Of a stretch of 5,239 nucleotides of DNA, positions 1 through 5,239 are shown in pieces. The DNA is from JBHHYN01 sp046757565 (GTDB lineage: Bacteria > Pseudomonadota > Gammaproteobacteria > Eutrophobiales > Eutrophobiaceae): the NCBI GenBank assembly GCA_046757565.1, contig JBHHYN010000161.1:1-5239 (forward strand), read 5' to 3'. The position numbers were made by a program, and so were the translations under genes. The notes below the pieces were generated by a model. The model searched no databases, had not been told where the DNA came from, and saw only the letters and a program-made list of their open reading frames with translations. The stretch's first letter is position 1. Each line of letters begins with the position of its first letter.

Positions 1-63
1 TGTTAGGATAAGCGTATTCTATCAAATGACATGGCTAAATCCGACAGACTCCTAGGCAAGCAA
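1..63. other. Non-coding left edge, possible IS or MITE terminus
   Basis: These 63 bases follow the ligase stop codon, and no gene start or Rho-independent terminator hairpin is visible in them. Read on the minus strand, positions 55-35 include GGAGTCTGTCGGATTTAG, which resembles, from memory, the terminal inverted repeats of some bacterial insertion sequences. If so, the outer end lies near position 55, only about 8 bp beyond the stop codon, and the rest of the element lies to the left of the window. The matching opposite end and a transposase are not visible, so the assignment is tentative. A short minus-strand reading frame ends here at 3-5, but it is the tail of a frame that runs antiparallel-shifted through the ligase gene and is not a gene. 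Confidence 0.25.
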
Positions 64-1650
64 TTACTGGCGCAGTTTGAACCGTTGAATCTTGCCGGTG
101 GCGGTCTTGGGCAAGGCGTCGACGAACTCGATCCACCGGGGGTATTTGTGTTTGGCAAGCCTGGCTTTAACGAATGCCTGAATCTCGGCGGCGAGCCCGG
201 CAGAGGCATCAATGCCCGGTTTGAGCACAACATAGGCCTTGGGTTTGGGCAGGTTGTTTTCATCCCGCATCCCTGCAACGGCTGCTTCCAGGACCGCTGC
301 ATGCTGGATGAGGACCGATTCAACCTCGAAAGGCGATACCCACTGCCCGCTGACCTTGAGCATATCGTCCGTCCTGCCGCAATAGGTGTAGTAGCCATTT
401 TCATCAACGCGATATTTATCACCGGTACAGGTCCAGCGGCCCTGGAACGTTTGCCTGCTTTTCTGCTGCTGCTTCCAATAGCCTGCGGCCGCACTCGGGC
501 CGCTGACCAGCAGTTCCCCCATCTCATTGATGCCGGCCTGCTCACCCTCTTCGTTGACGAGCTTGACTTCATAACCGGGTACCGGTTTGCCGGAAGTACC
601 GTAAGCCGGATCGTCCATGCGATTACTCAGGAAGATGTGCAGCATTTCCGTGGAACCGATGCCGTCCAGGACAGGGACGCCGAACCAGTCGCCAAATCTG
701 CGGCCAATCTCCTCAGGCAGGGCCTCACCGGCGGAGACGCAGACCCGTAAACAGTGTGATCCGGGGGCCGGCCGGTTGTTCGGATCAGCCAGAATGCCTG
801 CGAACAGTACCGGTACACCGAAGAAGATAGTGGGTTTGTAGTGTTTTATGATGTCCATGACGGTCTCTGGCGTAGGACGGCCCGATAACAGTATGGCCGT
901 TGCCCCCACCAGGAAGGGAAAACTCATGCCATTGCCAAGGCCATAGGCAAAGAACAGCTTTGCCGCTGAATACATCCGATCGGTTTCATTAATCGCGAGG
1001 ATACCGATACCATACAGGGCTGCGGTCTGAATCAGGTGGGAGTGACGGTGCATGACCCCTTTCGGCATACCGGTCGAGCCGGAGGAATACAGCCAGAAGG
1101 CGATATCGTCCCGGCTGGTGGGCGCGGCTTCCAGGAGCGGCTTGCTCCGGTTCATGAGTTCCGTAAGCAAGGGGTATGGAGATTTATTCTCGGATCCGGC
1201 AATGATAATGTTTTTCAGGAAGGGCGGTTTTTCGATGAGTGGTTCGAACTTTTCAAACAGAGCCGCACTGATCACCAGGGTCCGGGCACGGCTATCCGTC
1301 AGGATGTATTCGTAATCGCTTGTCGTAAGGAGGGTATTCAGTGGAATCGGAATGATACCTGCCTTGATACATCCCCAGAAAACAGAAGGAAAATCGATGC
1401 CGTCCGGCAGCGCCATGGCAACCCGGTCATTTCTGCTTATGCCCAGGGCGATGAAGGCATTGCCGGCACGATTTACGCGTTCCGCCAGATCCGCGTAGGT
1501 GTACGAGCCGGTCTCGTCGATAACGGCAATGTTACCGGTTCTGCCGGCTTTCAGGTGGCAATCGATGAAATCGCAGGCCGCGTTATAACTACGCGGAATA
1601 GAGAGGGCAGGCGGGCATGTTTCGACGTCTATGCCGGAACAGCCCACCAT
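64..1650 (-). CDS. bclA: Benzoate-CoA ligase (AMP-forming)
   Basis: A 528-aa cytoplasmic enzyme that activates benzoate with ATP and CoA to benzoyl-CoA, the entry step of the box pathway. It is a member of the acyl-adenylate-forming (ANL) superfamily and has the usual length for aryl-CoA ligases. Visible motifs are the phosphate-binding loop SSGSTGMPKG (189-198), the aryl-pocket segment KLFFAYGLGNG (231-241) typical of benzoate/hydroxybenzoate ligases, GIGSTEM (330-336), TGD (409-411), the hinge region GRTDDMLKVSG (425-435), and PKTATGK (514-520) with the probable adenylation lysine K520. The N-terminal PPALSIPRSYNAA also fits benzoate-CoA ligases. The ATG at 1650 is the first possible start, because an in-frame TAG lies three codons upstream. 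Only a weak AGG precedes it, 2 nt away. It starts 13 nt after boxB, consistent with translation from the same message. The family also includes 4-hydroxybenzoate, 2-aminobenzoate and cyclohexanecarboxylate ligases. Benzoate is inferred mainly from the boxB/boxC context. Confidence 0.93.
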   Translation of the reverse strand: MVGCSGIDVETCPPALSIPRSYNAACDFIDCHLKAGRTGNIAVIDETGSYTYADLAERVNRAGNAFIALGISRNDRVAMALPDGIDFPSVFWGCIKAGIIPIPLNTLLTTSDYEYILTDSRARTLVISAALFEKFEPLIEKPPFLKNIIIAGSENKSPYPLLTELMNRSKPLLEAAPTSRDDIAFWLYSSGSTGMPKGVMHRHSHLIQTAALYGIGILAINETDRMYSAAKLFFAYGLGNGMSFPFLVGATAILLSGRPTPETVMDIIKHYKPTIFFGVPVLFAGILADPNNRPAPGSHCLRVCVSAGEALPEEIGRRFGDWFGVPVLDGIGSTEMLHIFLSNRMDDPAYGTSGKPVPGYEVKLVNEEGEQAGINEMGELLVSGPSAAAGYWKQQQKSRQTFQGRWTCTGDKYRVDENGYYTYCGRTDDMLKVSGQWVSPFEVESVLIQHAAVLEAAVAGMRDENNLPKPKAYVVLKPGIDASAGLAAEIQAFVKARLAKHKYPRWIEFVDALPKTATGKIQRFKLRQ

Positions 1651-1652
1651 GA

Positions 1653-1655
1653 CCT
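1653..1655 (-). promoter_or_regulatory. Weak ribosome binding site of the ligase gene
   Basis: Only AGG, 2 nt before the ATG at 1650, is visible in the 13-nt boxB-ligase gap. This spacing is short and the match minimal. Translation may therefore depend on ribosomes finishing boxB (coupling by re-initiation); that is inference. Confidence 0.3.
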
Positions 1656-1663
1656 ATTGATGG

Positions 1664-3115
1664 TTAAGTGTTGTGGATCTTGACGTATTCAAATTCAACC
1701 GGTTGGCCATTGATGCCTGCCCTGGGAGGAGTAATCCAGGGCGCATATTCACCCGGCTTCGGCGTGCCCTCCTGCATGAGCGACAACAGGTACTCCAGAT
1801 CAGCGGCGCTTGGCAACCATTCATCCTTACGCTTGTTCCACTCGCTTTCACTCATCACTTCGCCCTCTGGAGAAGCGTGGAGTTCGGCAAACTCACCCAC
1901 GCGGCGGTTAAAGGCGCGGTGTGACAACTTCAGTTCATAATCGATCCCATAGGAAGCGATGGCCTTGTTCCAGGTGGAGAGGAGTTGTTCGCAATCATGG
2001 ATATAGTCATCGGCCAGGCGACCGTTAATGGCGTTCAGCGCCGGTTCCTCAACGGTTTCAAATTTACCATCATTAAATTCCAGAACCGGATAGATGTCGT
2101 TCTGTAATTGATGATCGTCATCAATCGTCGTCTCCCGGAAGCGGCCCTTCAACCCCGCATTGAAGGCAGTTGCGGCGTTTGTGGATATCTCGGCGCCAAA
2201 CAGATCCAGGGTGACGGAGAAATGAAAATTGATTTTTCTCTGCATCAGGGGCAGATCAATCGCGCCAACCTTTCTGACGGCATCGACGTCATTGGGATCG
2301 AGACTGTTTTCCTTGATGATTTCACAGGCACGGCGGACAATGCGCTCCACGCCCGTCCTGCCGACGAACATGTGATGGCCCTCTTCCGTTAACATAAACC
2401 GGCAGGTGCGGGAGAGCGGATCAAATCCCGATTGGGCCAGGGATTCAAGCTGCATCTTGCCGTCCCGGTCGGTAAATGCCGTAAACATGAAGAAGGAGAG
2501 CCAGTCCGGTGTTTTTTCGTTGAAGGCGCCCAGGATCCGCGGTTTGTCCTGGTCCCCGGAGCGGCGCTGTAACAGGCCTTCCGCTTCTTCCCGGCCGTTG
2601 CGGCCAAAATATTTCTGTAACAGGTAAACCATCGCCCACAGGTGACGGCCTTCTTCTACGTTCACCTGGAACAGGTTGCGCATGTCCAACAGGGACGGGG
2701 CGGTCTTACCGAGGAAACGTTGTTGTTCAACGGATGCCGGCTCTGTATCACCCTGAACCACCATCAGGCGGCGCAATAAAGCACGGTACTCACCGGGGAC
2801 TTCCTGCCAGGCAGGTTCCCCCTTATGCTTGCCAAAGGGGATGGTCCTGCCTTCTTCCTTCGGCGCCAGCAGAATACCCCAGCGGTACTCCGGCATCTTT
2901 ACGTACCCAAACTTGGCCCAGCCTTCCCGGTCAACGCTGATTGCGGTGCGCAGATACACCTCGCAATCCTGGAAACCGTCAGGTCCCATCTCTCTCCACC
3001 AGTTCAGATATTCAGGATGCCATGCCTCCAGTGCCCGTTTCAGATTACGGTCCGATGACAGTTGTACGTTGTTTGGTATTAATGTGTCGTAATCGACTTC
3101 ACTTACTTCGTTCAT
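1664..3115 (-). CDS. boxB: Benzoyl-CoA 2,3-epoxidase, oxygenase subunit BoxB
   Basis: A 483-aa cytoplasmic class I di-iron oxygenase with a ferritin-like helical core. It uses O2, with electrons from the reductase BoxA, to convert benzoyl-CoA into the 2,3-epoxide. The length is close to the family norm (about 470-480 aa). The six iron ligands reported for the Azoarcus evansii enzyme (E120, E150, H153, D211, E240, H243, recalled from memory) all fall on identical residues here at a constant offset of five: E125 (in GDTEPAS), E155 and H158 (in NVEEGRH), D216 (in FTAFTDRDG), E245 and H248 (in LTEEGHH). The site is therefore intact. The start is supported by a good AGGG seven bases upstream, overlapping the end of boxC. 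The gap after boxC is only 2 nt, so the two genes are probably translationally coupled. No boxA is adjacent, which is unusual because BoxB needs it. No truncation or frameshift was seen. Confidence 0.97.
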   Translation of the reverse strand: MNEVSEVDYDTLIPNNVQLSSDRNLKRALEAWHPEYLNWWREMGPDGFQDCEVYLRTAISVDREGWAKFGYVKMPEYRWGILLAPKEEGRTIPFGKHKGEPAWQEVPGEYRALLRRLMVVQGDTEPASVEQQRFLGKTAPSLLDMRNLFQVNVEEGRHLWAMVYLLQKYFGRNGREEAEGLLQRRSGDQDKPRILGAFNEKTPDWLSFFMFTAFTDRDGKMQLESLAQSGFDPLSRTCRFMLTEEGHHMFVGRTGVERIVRRACEIIKENSLDPNDVDAVRKVGAIDLPLMQRKINFHFSVTLDLFGAEISTNAATAFNAGLKGRFRETTIDDDHQLQNDIYPVLEFNDGKFETVEEPALNAINGRLADDYIHDCEQLLSTWNKAIASYGIDYELKLSHRAFNRRVGEFAELHASPEGEVMSESEWNKRKDEWLPSAADLEYLLSLMQEGTPKPGEYAPWITPPRAGINGQPVEFEYVKIHNT

Positions 3116-3117
3116 AA

Positions 3118-4821
3118 TTACACCCTGTTTTTATCAAAAGTGGGTTGCGAACCGGTGCCATATAATTTCAGGGCGCCTTGCTCGCTGACTGCGTTGGGAC
3201 GTTGGAAGATCCAGTTTTGCCATGCGGTCAGTCTGCCGAAGATCTTGGTTTCCATTGTTTCCGGGCCGGCAAAGCGTAAATTGGCTTCCATTCCCGTCAG
3301 TGCGTCCGGTGAAAAACTGCTCCGCTCCTCCAGCAACATACGGATTTCGTCTTCCCAATCGATGTCATCCAGCGCGACGGTAATCAGGCCCGCTTCATCG
3401 GCCTGTTTTGCATCAAGTGGCTGACCAATGAGTGATCGGGTTTTGGCGACATTTTCAGGCTCACCCAGAAAACGGGTTTCCAGCCGGGTTATTCCGTTTG
3501 GCATGGGGTAAGGGCCGAAATTGCTGTCAGTCAAGGTTATTGCCGCAGCCGGGGTAGCGTTGCCTTCAAACTGGCCTTCCAGCATGTAGCTGCGATCAAC
3601 GGAGAAGAGTATTTCTGCCAGGACGCCTACGAAGCAACTGCCCGGCTCGACAAAGGCAAAGTTGGTGCGGGAGGTTAAATCCAACCGTTTCAAAGTTCGC
3701 TTCCAGTACAACTGGATCTCGCGCATCAGCCAATGACCCTGATTAGAATTTAGAAATTCATCATGGGACTGCACCTTCCCGGCATCCCCCTCTGTCTTGA
3801 TGATGAGCGTACCGATTGCGGGTTCGTTAAAGCGCAGGTGCAGCAGGGCATCATCGAATTCGCGAGCCAATGCCAGCAACCACCAGTTGCCGGCCTGATT
3901 GACCGCGTCGTCAACGTTTTTGGGGGCATCGCCACCAGGTCCCTTGAGCGTAATCGTTGCATAGGCTTTTTGGCGATGGATAGTGACGGTCAGGTGGGTG
4001 TAACAAATCTCATCATCGTTGAATTCCCGCTCAAGCGGTTCGAGTGTGATACCTTGTGCCCGGTCCGGACGGTCAGAAGTCCCGGCCATTTCCCTGGCCT
4101 TTTCCTGCACACGGTCGGCAAACTTGGAACTGGGGACAATTTCGTCCACCAGGCGCCAATCAACGGCCCGTTGTCCCTTAATACCCTCTTCAACAGTGCA
4201 GAAGACGTCAGCATGGTCACGCCGGACCTTGCGTTTATCCGTTACCCGGGTCAGACCACCGGTGCCGGGAAGCACCGCCAACAAGGGGACCTCAGGCAGG
4301 GACACGGCTGCATTGCCATCGTCGATTAAAATCAGATAGTCAGTGGCAGCGGCCAGCTCATAACCGCCACCTGCCGCTGTGCCGTTTATGGCGCAAAGAT
4401 AACGTTGACTCGAAAATTCACTGGCGTCTTCGATGGAATTTCTGGTTTCGTTCGTGAATTTACAGAAATTGACTTTGTGCCCATGGGCGGCTTTACCGAG
4501 CATGCGTATGTTTGCACCCGCGCAGAACATATTCCACTTGGCGGAGGTGATAATGACAGTTTTTATCTCCGGATGTTCCAGGCGCAGACGCTGGATGGCA
4601 TCATACAGTTCGATATCGACACCAATATCGTAGGAGTTAAGCTTTAACTCGTAGCCACTGAACGCTGCACCGGACTCATCCACATCCATAGAGAGTTCAG
4701 CGATGGGTGGGGTTATTTTCAGTTTCCAGTGCCGGTAGTTGTCCGGATGGGTCTGGAAGTTAATGGTGGTTGCAGGTGTGCCCGCGACCGCTTTCTTGAC
4801 AGTTTCTGCTGGCTGGCTCAT
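3118..4821 (-). CDS. boxC: 2,3-epoxybenzoyl-CoA dihydrolase BoxC
   Basis: A 567-aa cytoplasmic enzyme that uses two waters to open the ring of 2,3-epoxybenzoyl-CoA, yielding 3,4-dehydroadipyl-CoA semialdehyde and formate. It is often annotated as benzoyl-CoA-dihydrodiol lyase. The length is typical of BoxC (about 550-560 aa), which carries two crotonase-fold halves. The N-terminal half (about 30-260) shows the canonical motifs: FCAGANIRML (99-108) for the first oxyanion-hole backbone and AINGTAAGGGYELAAATD (144-161) for the second. E155 and E177 (in SLPEVPL) sit where enoyl-CoA hydratases place their catalytic glutamates. The C-terminal half (about 270-567) is divergent but has BoxC-typical segments such as PGSCFVGVLAEI (393-404) and LTAWQNWIFQRPNAV (531-545). 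The ATG at 4821 is fixed by an in-frame TAA five codons upstream. There is no Shine-Dalgarno sequence in the AT-rich leader. It is the first gene of the operon, 2 nt before boxB, with a promoter about 50 bp upstream. Confidence 0.97.
   Translation of the reverse strand: MSQPAETVKKAVAGTPATTINFQTHPDNYRHWKLKITPPIAELSMDVDESGAAFSGYELKLNSYDIGVDIELYDAIQRLRLEHPEIKTVIITSAKWNMFCAGANIRMLGKAAHGHKVNFCKFTNETRNSIEDASEFSSQRYLCAINGTAAGGGYELAAATDYLILIDDGNAAVSLPEVPLLAVLPGTGGLTRVTDKRKVRRDHADVFCTVEEGIKGQRAVDWRLVDEIVPSSKFADRVQEKAREMAGTSDRPDRAQGITLEPLEREFNDDEICYTHLTVTIHRQKAYATITLKGPGGDAPKNVDDAVNQAGNWWLLALAREFDDALLHLRFNEPAIGTLIIKTEGDAGKVQSHDEFLNSNQGHWLMREIQLYWKRTLKRLDLTSRTNFAFVEPGSCFVGVLAEILFSVDRSYMLEGQFEGNATPAAAITLTDSNFGPYPMPNGITRLETRFLGEPENVAKTRSLIGQPLDAKQADEAGLITVALDDIDWEDEIRMLLEERSSFSPDALTGMEANLRFAGPETMETKIFGRLTAWQNWIFQRPNAVSEQGALKLYGTGSQPTFDKNRV
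3121..3126 (-). promoter_or_regulatory. Ribosome binding site of boxB
   Basis: AGGGTG on the minus strand lies inside the last codons of boxC. The AGGG core is 7 nt before the boxB ATG, a near-optimal distance. It supports the chosen boxB start and implies that boxB initiation is linked to translation of the boxC end. It is the clearest ribosome binding site in the window. Confidence 0.6.
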
Positions 4822-4868
4822 ATATGAATAATATTACATAAATTGAACGAAAAATGAAGGAATATGGA

Positions 4869-4896
4869 ATTATAGTGCATATTATTGCTATTACAA
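4869..4896 (-). promoter_or_regulatory. Sigma70-like promoter of the box operon
   Basis: On the minus strand, a perfect TATAAT (4874-4869) is preceded, after a 16-bp spacer, by TTGTAA (4896-4891), a 4/6 match to the -35 consensus. Transcription would start near 4862, giving a leader of about 40 nt to the boxC ATG. Position, orientation and the perfect -10 make this the best candidate for the operon promoter. The weak -35 is what would be expected of a promoter that depends on an activator. An overlapping alternative -10, AATAAT (4886-4881), cannot be excluded. Confidence 0.6.
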
Positions 4897-4905
4897 GCCA
4901 CCTTT

Positions 4906-4919
4906 TTGACATGTATCAA
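4906..4919. promoter_or_regulatory. FNR/CRP-family-like binding site upstream of boxC
   Basis: The 14-bp sequence TTGACATGTATCAA has the form TTGAC-N4-ATCAA and matches 9 of the 10 defined positions of the FNR/ANR consensus TTGAT-N4-ATCAA. Its centre (4912.5) lies about 50 bp upstream of the predicted start near 4862, or nearer -38 if AATAAT at 4886-4881 is the -10. Either is near, but not exactly at, the classical -41.5 activating position. It lies just upstream of the weak -35. An FNR, ANR, DNR or other CRP-family regulator is inferred. The regulator gene is not in the window. Confidence 0.4.
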
Positions 4920-4931
4920 TGAAATATCAAT
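4914..4931. repeat. Direct repeat TATCAAT with 11-bp period
   Basis: TATCAAT occurs at 4914-4920 and again at 4925-4931, separated by GAAA, so the copies recur every 11 bp, about one helical turn. The first copy overlaps the right arm of the FNR-like palindrome. Each copy contains the half-site ATCAA. Copies on the same helix face can bind an additional protein subunit, so this may be part of the box operator. It may also be chance in an AT-rich region. Confidence 0.35.
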
Positions 4932-5102
4932 ATGCTTATGGTATGCAGTACGGTTTATTTAAGTTCCAGGGATTGGAATTGCTTCAACCGTGATTGCGCT
5001 TGATTCAATTCGCCGGTCTTGCTGATTGGTTTATTATAGCGTTTCCTGAGGCACCAATAATGATAAGAGCAGAGTCCAGAGCAAGCAAATGCGTAAAACC
5101 AC

Positions 5103-5179
5103 GCTTCCGTAGCTCAATTGGATAGAGTATCGGGCTTCGAACCCGAGGGTTGCAGGTTCGAGTCCTGCCGGGAGCGCCA
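5103..5179 (+). tRNA. tRNA-Arg(TCG)
   Basis: A complete 77-nt cloverleaf can be folded by eye. The acceptor stem is GCTTCCG (5103-5109) with CGGGAGC (5169-5175), one T-G wobble. The D arm is 5112-5128, with GCTC pairing to GAGT through a G-T end pair. The anticodon stem is TCGGG/CCCGA (5130-5134/5142-5146), and the loop CTTCGAA puts anticodon TCG at 5137-5139, which reads CGA arginine codons. The variable loop has five bases. The T arm is GCAGG-TTCGAGT-CCTGC (5152-5168). Discriminator G and an encoded CCA (5177-5179) complete it. It is transcribed away from the box operon. Confidence 0.96.
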
Positions 5180-5239
5180 TTACTTATTGGCTCTTCAGCA
5201 GAATCTGTGGGTTAACAAGAAAGACTTTTGAATAAAAAC
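5180..5239. other. Right edge downstream of tRNA-Arg
   Basis: These 60 bases follow the tRNA 3' end. I see no Rho-independent terminator, no second tRNA and no gene start with a ribosome binding site. Only a small palindrome, CAGA-A-TCTG, stands out, at about 5200-5208. The tRNA transcript, or an element inserted at its 3' end, could continue beyond the window. Confidence 0.5.

Larger units (their letters stand above)
4822..5102. other. AT-rich intergenic control region between boxC and tRNA-Arg
   Basis: This 281-bp stretch separates the leftward box operon from the rightward tRNA gene. I see no credible protein-coding gene in either direction. The boxC-proximal part contains the promoter, a CRP/FNR-like palindrome and a direct repeat, annotated separately. 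A small perfect palindrome, TTGA-T-TCAA, occurs at 5000-5008. ATTGGT at 5025-5030 is inverted at 5053-5058, too short and widely spaced to call a terminator. A promoter for the tRNA must lie in the right half, but I could not identify a good -35/-10 pair. Confidence 0.6.

Noticed and set aside
3..572. A 189-codon minus-strand frame overlapping the end of the ligase
   Set aside because: It is a shifted frame of the ligase gene with low-complexity Ser/Arg/Pro-rich translation and no domain. Its tail beyond position 64 is only a few codons.
31..750. A 239-codon open frame on the plus strand starting at 31
   Set aside because: It lies antisense to the ligase gene, whose minus-strand product carries all core family motifs. 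The plus-strand translation shows no recognisable family features and no ribosome binding site was seen.
1036..1683. A 215-codon plus-strand frame antisense to the 5' half of the ligase gene
   Set aside because: Antisense shadow of a conserved gene, with no recognisable motif and no separate regulatory signals.
3763..4329. A 188-codon plus-strand frame inside boxC
   Set aside because: Antisense to a fully conserved crotonase-family gene. The translation matches nothing I recognise.
4906..4936. Plus-strand promoter with TTGACA (4906-4911) and TATGCT (4931-4936)
   Set aside because: The spacer is 19 bp and the -10 poor. The only rightward gene is the tRNA about 170 bp away. The TTGACA is better explained as part of the FNR-like palindrome.
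5025..5058. Inverted repeat ATTGGT/ACCAAT as a terminator or attenuator
   Set aside because: The stem is only 6 bp with a loop of about 22 bases and no following T-run on either strand, so it is not a credible terminator.
4990..5102. A tRNA-Arg promoter such as AATAAT (5056-5061) or TATTAT (5032-5037) as -10
   Set aside because: Neither candidate has an acceptable -35 at 16-18 bp, so I could not support a specific promoter.

Overview
The window is a compact benzoate-catabolism locus from a Gram-negative bacterium, most likely a beta- or gammaproteobacterium. The lineage is inferred from the gene set, a base composition that looks near 50% G+C (not computed), and a tRNA gene with an encoded CCA end. 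Three genes are read leftwards on the minus strand as one tight unit: boxC (4821-3118), boxB (3115-1664) and an acyl-CoA ligase of the benzoate-CoA ligase type (1650-64). Spacings are 2 nt and 13 nt, which indicates a single polycistronic message.

Together the genes describe the aerobic 'box' hybrid pathway. The ligase converts benzoate to benzoyl-CoA. BoxB, a di-iron oxygenase, epoxidises the ring at C2-C3. BoxC, a two-domain crotonase-fold enzyme, opens the ring by hydrolysis, giving 3,4-dehydroadipyl-CoA semialdehyde and formate. All six iron ligands expected in BoxB, the two glycine-rich crotonase motifs of BoxC and all core AMP-forming motifs of the ligase are readable, so the three enzymes look intact. 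The reductase gene boxA, the semialdehyde dehydrogenase gene boxD and the regulator gene boxR are not in the window.

The AT-rich gap between boxC and a rightward tRNA-Arg(TCG) (5103-5179) is 281 bp. It holds a convincing sigma70-like promoter for the box operon (TATAAT at 4874-4869, TTGTAA at 4896-4891). Just upstream lies TTGAC-N4-ATCAA, a 9/10 match to the FNR/ANR consensus, with an extra half-site one helical turn further out. This suggests oxygen- or redox-responsive control of an oxygen-dependent pathway and is the most interesting non-coding signal here.

The left 63 bases hold no recognised gene but resemble the outer end of an insertion sequence (low confidence). The right 60 bases after the tRNA show nothing recognisable. 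I saw no CRISPR array, complete mobile element or clearly new system. The window is mainly a well-conserved catabolic operon with an unusual gene complement and an interesting control region.
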